Assembly: GCA_041987265.1 (NCBI GenBank)
Contig: JBHIWT010000008.1
Location: 1-39,378, forward strand
Reading direction: 5' to 3'
Length of the DNA stretch: 39,378 nt
Source of the DNA: IH12 sp041987265
GTDB lineage: Bacteria > Pseudomonadota > Alphaproteobacteria > Caulobacterales > Hyphomonadaceae
Part shown: positions 1 through 8,373 of the stretch, one piece after another
Position numbering within the stretch: position 1 is the stretch's first letter
How the letters are laid out: every line of letters begins with the position of its first letter
The notes under the pieces: model-generated
Seen by the model: only the letters and a program-made list of their open reading frames with translations
What the model was told of the DNA's origin: nothing
The model's database searches: none
Translations under genes and position numbers: made by a program

Positions 1-3000
1 TCCCGTTCGCCGACATCGACCACGTCAAGATGGGCACGACGGTCGCCACCAATGCCCTCTTGGAACGCAAGGGCGCGCCGACGCTTTTTGTGGTCAACAA
101 GGGTTTCGGCGACCTCCTGACCATCGGCCATCAGGCGCGCCCGAAACTGTTCGATCTCGGCATCGTCCGCCCGCCGCCCGTGCATGCCGATGTGCTGGAG
201 ATCGCGGGACGCATCGACCTCGACGGCGCAACGCTGACGCCGCTCGACGAAGCCGCCATCCTGAACGGGCTCAGCGCCGCCCACGCCAGCGGCTGCACCG
301 CCTGCGCCATCGCTCTCCTGCATGCATGGAAACACCCACAGATGGAGGTACGCGTCGCCGAACTCGCACGCGAGGCCGGTTTCACGCAAGTCACGCTCAG
401 TCACCAGGCCAATCCGCAGGTCGGTCTCCTCGGCCGCGCCGGCACCAGCGTGATCGACGCCTATCTCTCTCCAGTTCTGCGCCACTATGTCGACGCCGTC
501 GCCGGCGAACTTGGCGATGTCCAGCTCGACTTCATGCAATCCTCCGGCGGCCTTGCGCCAGCCAGCGCCTTCAGCGGCAAGGACGCCATCGTCTCCGGTC
601 CCGCCGGCGGCGTGGTCGGCGCCGCGCGCACCGCCGAGACGATCGGCCTTGCCAACATCGTCGGCTTCGACATGGGCGGCACGTCCACGGACGTCTCGCT
701 CTACGCCGGCGCCTTTGAGCGCGACAACGAGACGGAAATCGCCGGCCTGTCCTGCCGCGCACCGACGCTTTCCATCCATACCGTGGCCGCCGGCGGCGGC
801 TCTATCCTCGCCTTCGACGGCGCGCGCTATGCTGCCGGACCGGACAGCGCAGGCGCCGATCCGGGGCCGGCCTGCTATAGGCGTGGCGGGCCGCTCACCG
901 TCACAGACGCCAATGTGATGCTGGGCAATCTCCAGCCCGCGCACTTCCCGGCGATCTTCGGACCCGACGGCGATCAACCGCTCGATGCGGCGCGCGTAGG
1001 TATGTTGTTCGAGGAACTGGCGCAACGGGTCGCCAACGAAACAGGAAGCGCGACCACGCCCTACGAGGTCGCCGAAGGATTTATCCGCGTCGCCGTCTCC
1101 AGCATGGCGCAGGCGATCCGCGCCATCACCCTGGAGAAGGGCCGTGACGTCCGCGACTTCACGCTGCAATGCTTTGGCGGCGCGGCCGGACAGCACGCCT
1201 GCAGGGTCGCCGACGAACTGGGCATGCGTCGCGCCCTGATCCATCCGTTCGCGGGCGTGCTATCCGCCTGCGGCATCGGCCTCGCCGACCAGAGCGCCAT
1301 CCGCCAGCAGGCGATTGAAGTTCCGCTTGGCGATCTGTCACCGGCTGACGCCGGACGAACTTTCGACCGGCTGATCGCCGACGCCCACGCCCGGCTGCGC
1401 GCCAAACAGAACGTCACGGACGACCGTCAGGCAGCGCTTCGCTATCACGGAACCGACACGGCGATCCTTGTCCCGTTCGGCGCCGACGCTGACATGGCGC
1501 AGGCGTTCGACGAAGCCCATCGCCGCCAGTTCGGTTTCTCGACGCCGGATCGCGCCTTGAATATCGAATGCCTTGTCGTCACCTGCACCGCCGCCGGTGA
1601 ACGGCTCGAACCGCCCGTCCTCCCGCCAGCGAATGGCGCCGCGTCCGTCGCCATCGACCGCGTCGATCTCTGGCGCGACGGCCAGCGCCTCTCCGCGCCG
1701 GTGTTCGACGCCAGCGATCTGCGCGCGGACCAGACAATCGCCGGCCCCGCCCTCATCCGCGAGGCCATCGCCACCACGATCATCGAACCGGGCTGGTCTG
1801 CCGAGGTCGCGGCCCATGGCGAACTGGTCCTTGAACGCACCGACGCGCCGCGGCCCGCCGTGATAGACGCCGACGCCGCGCCCGACCCGGTCCTGCTAGA
1901 GCTGTTCAACAACCTCTTCATGGGCGTCGCTGAACGTATGGGCGTGGTGCTGCGCAACACGGCGACCAGCGTCAACATCAAGGAGCGGCTGGATTTTTCC
2001 TGCGCCGTGTTCGACGCCAATGGCGATCTGATCGCCAACGCCCCGCACGTGCCGGTGCATCTCGGCGCTATGGGCGAAAGCGTGCGCACCATCCTGCGCA
2101 GCCGGGGCGCCTCGCTGAAGCGCGGGGACATGATTGCGCTCAACAATCCATTCAACGGCGGCACCCACCTGCCCGACGTCACGCTGATCGCGCCGGTCTT
2201 CGCGCCCGACGGCAAGACGCTGCGCTTCTTCGTCGCCAATCGCGGCCATCATTCCGACATCGGCGGCAGTGCGCCCGGCTCGACCCCGCCGGACTCGGCC
2301 ACGTTGGAAGATGAAGGCGTGGTGATCGACGATTTCCTGACCGTCGACGGCGGTCGCTTCCTGGAGGAAGACTTCCGCGCCGTCCTCGCCTCGGCGCGCT
2401 ATCCCGCGCGCAGTCCGGACGTCAACGTCTCCGACATGAAGGCGCAGGCCGCCGCCAACGAATCCGGCGCGCGCGAACTGGCGGCATTGGTAGAGAAGTA
2501 TGGCTGGCCCGGCGTGTCCGCCTACATGTCCCACATCAAGGCCAACGCCGAAGAATCGATCCGCCGCGTCATCGACCGGCTCGGCGACGGCGCTTTCGAA
2601 CTTAGGATGGATGACGGCGCCTATATAAGAGTATCGGTGCGCCCCGACCACGCCGCACGGTCCATCACCGTAGACTTCACGGGAACCAGCGAACAGCGTC
2701 CCGGCAATTTCAACGCGCCGCCCGCCGTTACCCGCGCCGCGACGCTCTACGCCTTCCGCTGCCTCGTCGGCGAAGACCTGCCGCTCAACGAGGGCTGCCT
2801 CGCCCCGATCGAGATCATCGCGCCGGAGGGCAGCCTTCTCGCCCCCGCCCCGGGCGCAGCTGTAGTCGCGGGGAACACGGAAACCAGCCAGGCTGTGACC
2901 AACGCCCTGCTCGCGGCCCTAAATGCCTGCGCCGCCTCTCAGGGCACGATGAACAACCTGCTGATCGGCAACGCCGACGCGCAGTATTATGAAACCATCT

Positions 3001-3410
3001 GCGGCGGCGCGGGAGCAGGTCCCGGCTTCGACGGCGCGCCAGCTGTCCACACGCACATGACCAATACGCGCATCACCGATCCAGAAATCCTTGAACTGCG
3101 CTACCCGCTACGCGTGGAGGAATTCTCCATCCGCCGCGGCTCCGGCGGCGCAGGCGCACATTCCGGCGGCGACGGCGCCGTCCGCCGTATCCGCGCCTTA
3201 TCCCCGGTCACGGTATCGCTGGTATCTTCATCACGTCGGGTTCCACCGCCCGGCATGGCTTCCGGGGATGACGGTGCAACCGGCGAGCAGGTCGTCATCC
3301 GCGCGGATGGAAGCGAGGAGCGCGTCTCCGGCGTCGCGGCGATCGAACTCGAAGAAGGCGCCTCCATCGAGGTGCACACCCCCGGCGGCGGCGGCTGGGG
3401 CAAAAAGTAA
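1..3410 (+). CDS. Hydantoinase/5-oxoprolinase A-B fusion, 5' truncated
   Basis: ATP-dependent amidohydrolase of the hydantoinase/5-oxoprolinase family, opening cyclic amides such as 5-oxoproline or hydantoins in the cytoplasm. The frame is open to the left edge from base 3, and the ATG at base 30 is internal. The GTTVATNALLERKG motif normally lies about 70 residues into HyuA, so roughly that many residues are missing. The first ~600 visible residues are HyuA-like (GFDMGGTSTDVSLY and CFGGAAGQHAC are phosphate-binding and actin-fold motifs). From about base 1890 a HyuB-like half follows (NTATSVNIKERLDFSCAVFD, NNPFNGGTHLPDV, GGGGWG near the C-terminus). The two halves are fused as in eukaryotic and many bacterial 5-oxoprolinases. 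Substrate cannot be fixed from sequence, and 5-oxoproline is the default guess. Confidence 0.9.
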   Translation, partial: PFADIDHVKMGTTVATNALLERKGAPTLFVVNKGFGDLLTIGHQARPKLFDLGIVRPPPVHADVLEIAGRIDLDGATLTPLDEAAILNGLSAAHASGCTACAIALLHAWKHPQMEVRVAELAREAGFTQVTLSHQANPQVGLLGRAGTSVIDAYLSPVLRHYVDAVAGELGDVQLDFMQSSGGLAPASAFSGKDAIVSGPAGGVVGAARTAETIGLANIVGFDMGGTSTDVSLYAGAFERDNETEIAGLSCRAPTLSIHTVAAGGGSILAFDGARYAAGPDSAGADPGPACYRRGGPLTVTDANVMLGNLQPAHFPAIFGPDGDQPLDAARVGMLFEELAQRVANETGSATTPYEVAEGFIRVAVSSMAQAIRAITLEKGRDVRDFTLQCFGGAAGQHACRVADELGMRRALIHPFAGVLSACGIGLADQSAIRQQAIEVPLGDLSPADAGRTFDRLIADAHARLRAKQNVTDDRQAALRYHGTDTAILVPFGADADMAQAFDEAHRRQFGFSTPDRALNIECLVVTCTAAGERLEPPVLPPANGAASVAIDRVDLWRDGQRLSAPVFDASDLRADQTIAGPALIREAIATTIIEPGWSAEVAAHGELVLERTDAPRPAVIDADAAPDPVLLELFNNLFMGVAERMGVVLRNTATSVNIKERLDFSCAVFDANGDLIANAPHVPVHLGAMGESVRTILRSRGASLKRGDMIALNNPFNGGTHLPDVTLIAPVFAPDGKTLRFFVANRGHHSDIGGSAPGSTPPDSATLEDEGVVIDDFLTVDGGRFLEEDFRAVLASARYPARSPDVNVSDMKAQAAANESGARELAALVEKYGWPGVSAYMSHIKANAEESIRRVIDRLGDGAFELRMDDGAYIRVSVRPDHAARSITVDFTGTSEQRPGNFNAPPAVTRAATLYAFRCLVGEDLPLNEGCLAPIEIIAPEGSLLAPAPGAAVVAGNTETSQAVTNALLAALNACAASQGTMNNLLIGNADAQYYETICGGAGAGPGFDGAPAVHTHMTNTRITDPEILELRYPLRVEEFSIRRGSGGAGAHSGGDGAVRRIRALSPVTVSLVSSSRRVPPPGMASGDDGATGEQVVIRADGSEERVSGVAAIELEEGASIEVHTPGGGGWGKK

Positions 3411-3457
3411 AAGGCGGCTGAGACGTGCTGCGATCAGAGAAAGAAAACAGCCCCCAC

Positions 3458-3558
3458 GCTCATCCCCGCGTAGGCGGGGATCCAGTTCCTCCGCAAAGAA
3501 ACCGGACGAAGCCCGACATAATTCCGTCAGCTGGATCCCCGCCTACGCGGGGATGAGC
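3458..3558. repeat. REP-like perfect 28-bp inverted repeat with nested hairpins
   Basis: Two 28-bp arms (3458-3485 and 3531-3558) are exact reverse complements, separated by 45 bases. Each arm contains its own hairpin: CCCCGC, loop GTAG, GCGGGG on the left, and the mirror form on the right. The unit can thus fold as two small hairpins or one long stem. It lies between a stop codon (3410) and the next gene (3701), the usual place for REP-type palindromes. It may stop transcription or stabilise mRNA ends, but there is no T-run typical of an intrinsic terminator. No second complete copy was seen in this window. Confidence 0.85.
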
Positions 3559-3700
3559 GGACAACAGGCATCCCGCATTGCGACAACATCTATTGGCGTC
3601 AGGACAATTCGCGATTCAGTTTTCTTGAAATTTGCGCGCGCGCCTCAAGCGCGGATTTTTCATTTCCCGTTAGTTTCCAACCGAAGGAAAGAGACGGGAC

Positions 3701-3844
3701 ATGAAAGCCGTACGCACAGCCGTAAAGAATGTGTTCGACGATCTGGTGAGCCTCGCCAAGATCTGCGGCGCCGTGCTCATTGTCGGTATCGCGATGGGTC
3801 TGTTTCGCCACGCATCGTCCGGCGCGCTCGCCGTCTTTTACTGA
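3701..3844 (+). CDS. 47-residue putative single-pass membrane peptide upstream of bcsA
   Basis: Unrecognised small protein. It begins MKAVRTAVKNVFDDLVSLAK, with a basic and amphipathic N-terminus. One hydrophobic segment follows (about residues 21-35, CGAVLIVGIAMGLF), then a short tail ending in AVFY. The ATG at 3701 has a purine-rich AAGGAA about 11 bases upstream, and codon third positions are GC-rich like the neighbouring genes. It lies 138 bases before bcsA on the same strand. Enteric bcs clusters contain the small membrane protein BcsF, so an accessory role is conceivable, but I see no sequence match. It could also be an unrelated peptide. Confidence 0.55.
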   Translation: MKAVRTAVKNVFDDLVSLAKICGAVLIVGIAMGLFRHASSGALAVFY

Positions 3845-3982
3845 CGGTCAATCCTTCCTTCCAAAATATGAACGCAAATCATTGATCTGATTGCGATTTT
3901 TTCAATTTCGTTCGCACAGGCTTAACCACGCCGTGGAACTGTCCGGTTTTGGGACGCTTTGTCTTTCAACCGGAGCGCAGTC
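3845..3982 (+). promoter_or_regulatory. Leader region before bcsA, probable regulatory DNA
   Basis: This 138-base AT-richer gap precedes a six-gene run, so a promoter is expected here. It contains a T-run near 3896-3902, TTAACC at 3922-3927 and a small palindrome CCACG-C-CGTGG at 3926-3936. TTAACC resembles one half of a CtrA site, but the second half is not present at the right spacing. No convincing -35/-10 pair could be assigned by eye. The Shine-Dalgarno for bcsA is GGAG at 3972-3975. Confidence 0.25.
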
Positions 3983-6166
3983 ATGCCGACGCGCACGACA
4001 TCGCCATCGAACTTTGTCCAGTTGCGCACATGGAGCGCGCTGGTCGCGCTCGTCCTGATCTCAATTCTGGCGTCCACACCGGTCGATCTCAACGGCCAGA
4101 TGCTGCTCGCGCTGATCTCGATCGGCGTCTTCATCACGATGAGCTGGATCGAACCTGCGGGCGGCCCCCTGCGCGTCTTCATGTTCTTGCTCACCGTCTT
4201 CACGTCGATGCGCTACATGCTCTGGCGCGCGGGCGAGACGCTGCCTTCGGGCGAACCTCTGCCCTTCCTGTTCGGTCTCGTGTTGTTCGGTGCGGAAGTC
4301 TACGGCTTTCTGATCCTGCTTCTCTCCACATTCCTTTCGGTGGACGTGTTCGACCGCAAGCCGGAACCGGCGCCTGTCTCGCCGAAGAAAACGCCCAGCG
4401 TCGATATCCTGATTCCGACCTACAACGAGGACGAGGATCTTCTGGAAGTAACCGTGCGCGCAGCTCTTGCGGTCAACTATCCAACAGAGCGCCTCAACGT
4501 CTATCTTCTTGATGACGGCGGCACCGTCGCCAAGCGTACGCAGGCGGATCCTGCGAAAGCTGCCGAAGCCCAGTCGCGGCACGACAACCTGAGGGAGTTG
4601 TGCGAGCGCACCGGCGCGGTCTACCTGACCCGCGAAAAGAACGAACACGCCAAGGCGGGCAACGTAAACTCAGCCCTGCAGACAACCTCAGGCGAGCTGG
4701 TCCTCATCCTGGACGCCGACCATGTACCAACGGCCGACATTCTCACCCGAACCGTGGGCTATTTCGTCAAGGACCCGAAGCTCTTCCTGGTCCAGACGCC
4801 GCACTTCTTTCTTAACCCCGATCCGCTCGAACGAAACCTCGACACGTTCGACGACATGCCGAGTGAGAACGAGATGTTCTACTCGGTCATCCAGAAGGGG
4901 CTGGACGGGTTCAACGCTTCTTTCTTCTGCGGTTCAGCGGCGCTCCTGCGCCGCTCCTGTCTTATGGAGATCGGCGGCATCCAGGGCGACACGATCACCG
5001 AGGACGCAGAAACCGCGCTTGAGCTTCATTCGCGCGGCTACCGCAGCGCCTATGTCGATCAGCCGATGGTGGCCGGCCTGTCGCCGGAAACCTTCTCCGG
5101 TTTCATCATCCAGCGCATGCGCTGGGCGCAGGGCATGGTGCAGATCTTCCTGCTCAAGAATCCGATGCGCAAGAAAGGCCTCACCTTCGCCCAACGCATC
5201 GGGTACATGAATTCCTGCTTCTTCTGGTTCTTTCCGCTGGCGCGGATGGCCTTCATTCTTGCGCCGCTGGTCTATCTGATTTTTGGACTGCAGATCTTCA
5301 CCGTCGGCGTGGAATCCTTCCTCGCCTATGGCGCGCCGCATGTTGTTGGCGCCGTGCTGCTGTCCTCCACCCTCTACGGGCGCAGGCGGTGGGTGCTCGT
5401 TTCGGAACTCTACGAAGTCATCCAGGCCGTGCACTGTTCCGGCGCCATCCTGCAGGTGTTCCGCAATCCGCGCGCGCCGACCTTCGCCGTCACCCCCAAG
5501 GGCGAATCGCTCGACAACAACTTCATCTCGCCGCTCGCCACGCCATTCTACTGGCTCATCGGCCTTGTCCTGCTCGGCGAGGTTCTGGGCGTCGCACGCA
5601 TGATTTCCGATCCCGATCACGCCGGCTATGTCGCCGTAGCGCTGGTCTGGAACACGCTGCACCTGCTGCTTCTGATCGGGGCGCTCGGCGCCCTCTACGA
5701 GCGCTCGCAACGCCGCATTTTCCCACGCATCGACCGCGAAGCTTTCATCGCCCTCGACGTCGACGGCGCCACGCTACCTGTCCATACGACCGACCTTTCC
5801 GTTACCGGCATCGGCGTGCGCTTTGCTGCTGATACGCCCCACTCGCTCAAGGTCGGCGACACGGTTCGCGTCGACGCCCGGGACATGGGGGGGCCAAACG
5901 CCTTCATGCTTGACCTGCGCGTCCAGTCCGTTGTCGAGCGCAAAGGCGAAGTGTTCGCCGGTCTTCAGTTCAATCTCGGCACGCCAGAACAATGGCGCGC
6001 CGTTGTCTCTCTCGTCTATTCGCGCAGCCAGGCGTGGGGCGCCTTCCAGGATCGCCGCACCCGTTCGAATGGAATGGCTGCAAAAATCGGATTTCTCATG
6101 CGCCGCAGCTTCAAGAACGGCGTCGAACACGTCCAGGCGGCCTGGACCACAATGGTGAAGCCATGA
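3983..6166 (+). CDS. bcsA: Cellulose synthase catalytic subunit (UDP-forming) with PilZ domain
   Basis: Inner-membrane GT2 enzyme that polymerises UDP-glucose into beta-1,4-glucan and threads it through its own membrane channel. The start at 3983 is chosen because GGAG lies 7 bases upstream; a TTG at 3959 is in frame but has no such site. 727 residues. All catalytic motifs are present: DDG at 177-179, DAD at 244-246, TED at 339-341 and QRMRW at 377-381. Membrane segments flank the GT domain (about 15-125 and 405-570). The C-terminal PilZ domain has RxxxR at 578-582 and DLSVTG at 604-609, the c-di-GMP binding residues, so allosteric activation by c-di-GMP is expected. It overlaps bcsB by four bases (ATGA). 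Confidence 0.97.
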   Translation: MPTRTTSPSNFVQLRTWSALVALVLISILASTPVDLNGQMLLALISIGVFITMSWIEPAGGPLRVFMFLLTVFTSMRYMLWRAGETLPSGEPLPFLFGLVLFGAEVYGFLILLLSTFLSVDVFDRKPEPAPVSPKKTPSVDILIPTYNEDEDLLEVTVRAALAVNYPTERLNVYLLDDGGTVAKRTQADPAKAAEAQSRHDNLRELCERTGAVYLTREKNEHAKAGNVNSALQTTSGELVLILDADHVPTADILTRTVGYFVKDPKLFLVQTPHFFLNPDPLERNLDTFDDMPSENEMFYSVIQKGLDGFNASFFCGSAALLRRSCLMEIGGIQGDTITEDAETALELHSRGYRSAYVDQPMVAGLSPETFSGFIIQRMRWAQGMVQIFLLKNPMRKKGLTFAQRIGYMNSCFFWFFPLARMAFILAPLVYLIFGLQIFTVGVESFLAYGAPHVVGAVLLSSTLYGRRRWVLVSELYEVIQAVHCSGAILQVFRNPRAPTFAVTPKGESLDNNFISPLATPFYWLIGLVLLGEVLGVARMISDPDHAGYVAVALVWNTLHLLLLIGALGALYERSQRRIFPRIDREAFIALDVDGATLPVHTTDLSVTGIGVRFAADTPHSLKVGDTVRVDARDMGGPNAFMLDLRVQSVVERKGEVFAGLQFNLGTPEQWRAVVSLVYSRSQAWGAFQDRRTRSNGMAAKIGFLMRRSFKNGVEHVQAAWTTMVKP

Positions 6167-8373
6167 ATCGCATATCCTTCCTCTCGGCGACCATCGTCAT
6201 CCTGACGCTTTCCTCCGGCGCGCCTGCTGCGGCGGACGATGTCTACGCGCGCGCGGAGGCGGAGACAGAGCGGGTCACAACCGCGCTTGAAGACGGCAGA
6301 TACCGGACCTACGTGCCGCTCGCATCGATTCGCGAACAACAGGGCGGCATGCGGCTGCAGGGCGCCGACGCTGGCGAGGATCTGTCGATCGCCATCGCTC
6401 CGCAGGCCAACACCGACAGCGCGCGCCTGGTGCTGCGCCACGCGACCAGCCATGCCCAGGAAGACGCCGCTCCACATATCCGGATCGGCGTGAACGACCA
6501 GTTCGCCGCACAGGTCGTGGGCGCCACATCCTTGACCCCGGCGCTCGACGAAATCCTCATGGACGGCCGCATCTTCCGGGCCGGTTTCAACAAGCTGCGG
6601 CTCGACGCGCTTCAGCGCTACACGTTCGACTGCCAGGACCCCACCGCCGCAGAGCTGTGGACCGAGGTCGACACGATGCGCTCCAGCCTCGAACTCACAT
6701 ATGAGCGTCGCCCATTCACCGGCACGCTGGCGGATCTTGATGCGTTCATGTCGCCCGGCGTCGGGGGCGTCGAGCAATTGGTCATCGTCACAGGCGGCGC
6801 AGAGCCGGAGGACAAGCACCTGCGCTGGGGCGCGCTCGCGGCACAGGCGGTCGCGAACCGCATGCAGTATCGCCTGCCGGAAATCGCCCGTGCGCCCGTC
6901 CGCGCACGCAGCCCGCGCGCTGACGCCGGCGGCCCCGCGCCGCGGCTCGACATCGACCTGCGGGAAGCAGGCATGGCCGACATCATCCTCGTCGGTACGT
7001 TTGACGAGCTGAAAGACACTCTGGCGATCGACCCGTCTGCAATTGATCCGGCCGACGGTTATCTGGCGCTCGGCCGGTCGCCATATGACGACACCCATTT
7101 CGCGCTCGTCGTGTCCGGACATACCGACGATGCGGTGCTGCGCGCCCTGCTCGCGCTCGGCATGGGCCATTTTCCGTTCACCGCAAGCGATGAGACCTGG
7201 ATCCGTCCGGAAGACGCGCCTTATTCCGTCCGCGCCGCCTCGCGTGGTCCGCTCAAGATGGGCGCGACCTATTCGCTCGCCGACCTGGGGTTCCGCACCT
7301 CGACCACGATTGGTCAGGTGCGCGCCAATAACGACATCAGGCTGGAACTGCCGGCCGACTTCTTCGCGCGGGAAGACGATGAAGTCGTTTTGTCGCTGGA
7401 CTTCGCCTATGGCGCGGCGCTCGAAAAGGATTCGGTGCTGAACATCCTGGTCAACGGCATTTTCCGACGGGCGATCCCATTGGCCAATCCGACCGGTGAA
7501 GCAGCGTCGGGCTACGAAATCCGCCTGCCCGCCCGCACGTTCAGCCCCGGCGCCAATGTTATCAGTTTCGACGCTGAATTGTCCAAGGACCAGGCCGGCG
7601 CCTGCGCTGCGCGCAACGACCGCAATCTCGCCTTTGTTCTGGAAGACTCCACACTTATCCGACTCCCCAACTCGCCGAGCTATGTTGACCTGCCCAACCT
7701 GCAACTGATGGCGCAGACCAGCTTCCCGTATTCCGCCACCAGTGGTCACGAGTTCGCGATCCGCGCCGCTTCGCGCAGCGACGACAGCATTGCAGCAACG
7801 TGGACAGTCGCCGCACGCCTCGGTCAGACGCATGGCGCGCTCTTCTCCAACGCACATTTCTCGTTCGACGCGGCCCCGGACAAGCGCGACACGCTGCTGG
7901 TGGGCGCGCGCGCCGCACTGTCGGAGCTGCTCGCCGGACGCTCCGAGCGGTCGCCGGTCAACGTAAATGAAGACTCCATGCTGGTGAGATCGCTAACCCT
8001 GAAAGAGTCGGGGCGCGACGGATTCATTCTCTCCGGAGAAAACCCGTCCCAGCGAGAAACGCTGCTCACGGTTGTCACGGCGGCCAATGACGCCGCCCTG
8101 CTCAGCTCGGTTCGCGAGCTTGTCAGCCCGAGCCACTGGAGCCAGTTGCGCGGCGAAGGCGCCAGCTGGCGCGCCAACCCGTCGTCGGTCGCAACCTTCG
8201 CCGCCACCAACACCTTCCACACGGGCAATATCAGCGGCGCCGATCGAATCGCCTATGAGAACGGTCGCGCGCCGGGCCGCTGGGTGTTGCTGATGGGCGC
8301 CCTCTTGTTCGCCATCGCCATCGCGCTCGCCGTCGTGGGACGGTTCATGCGCCAGCGTGCTTCGACAAAATGA
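6163..8373 (+). CDS. bcsB: Cellulose synthase periplasmic subunit BcsB
   Basis: Periplasmic partner of BcsA that guides the emerging glucan and is anchored by a C-terminal membrane helix. 736 residues. There is a signal peptide (about 1-24, ending APAAA before DDVYARAE). A long beta-rich region follows with the alternating carbohydrate-binding and flavodoxin-like architecture of BcsB. A final helix (WVLLMGALLFAIAIALAVV) ends in a basic tail. The start ATG overlaps the bcsA stop. It also overlaps the downstream bcsC-like gene by ATGA at 8370-8373, so translation is probably coupled along the operon. Family assignment rests on position, topology and overall resemblance rather than a single motif. 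Confidence 0.93.
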   Translation: MNRISFLSATIVILTLSSGAPAAADDVYARAEAETERVTTALEDGRYRTYVPLASIREQQGGMRLQGADAGEDLSIAIAPQANTDSARLVLRHATSHAQEDAAPHIRIGVNDQFAAQVVGATSLTPALDEILMDGRIFRAGFNKLRLDALQRYTFDCQDPTAAELWTEVDTMRSSLELTYERRPFTGTLADLDAFMSPGVGGVEQLVIVTGGAEPEDKHLRWGALAAQAVANRMQYRLPEIARAPVRARSPRADAGGPAPRLDIDLREAGMADIILVGTFDELKDTLAIDPSAIDPADGYLALGRSPYDDTHFALVVSGHTDDAVLRALLALGMGHFPFTASDETWIRPEDAPYSVRAASRGPLKMGATYSLADLGFRTSTTIGQVRANNDIRLELPADFFAREDDEVVLSLDFAYGAALEKDSVLNILVNGIFRRAIPLANPTGEAASGYEIRLPARTFSPGANVISFDAELSKDQAGACAARNDRNLAFVLEDSTLIRLPNSPSYVDLPNLQLMAQTSFPYSATSGHEFAIRAASRSDDSIAATWTVAARLGQTHGALFSNAHFSFDAAPDKRDTLLVGARAALSELLAGRSERSPVNVNEDSMLVRSLTLKESGRDGFILSGENPSQRETLLTVVTAANDAALLSSVRELVSPSHWSQLRGEGASWRANPSSVATFAATNTFHTGNISGADRIAYENGRAPGRWVLLMGALLFAIAIALAVVGRFMRQRASTK

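Noticed and set aside
3600..3660. CTTGA ... TCAAG with an alternating GC run (GCGCGCGCGC) before the small peptide gene
   Set aside because: Arms of five bases only; the GC alternation is common at this base composition. Not enough for a regulatory call.
3920..3936. CtrA binding site before bcsA (TTAACC)
   Set aside because: A full site needs a second TTAA seven bases away, which is absent. Isolated TTAACC words also occur near 13350 and 28815.
6016..7857. Long 613-codon open frame on the minus strand across bcsB
   Set aside because: It is antisense to a well-supported bcsB with signal peptide, ATGA overlaps and TM anchor. Its Arg/Ala-rich protein has no domain features; long shadow frames are expected in GC-rich DNA.
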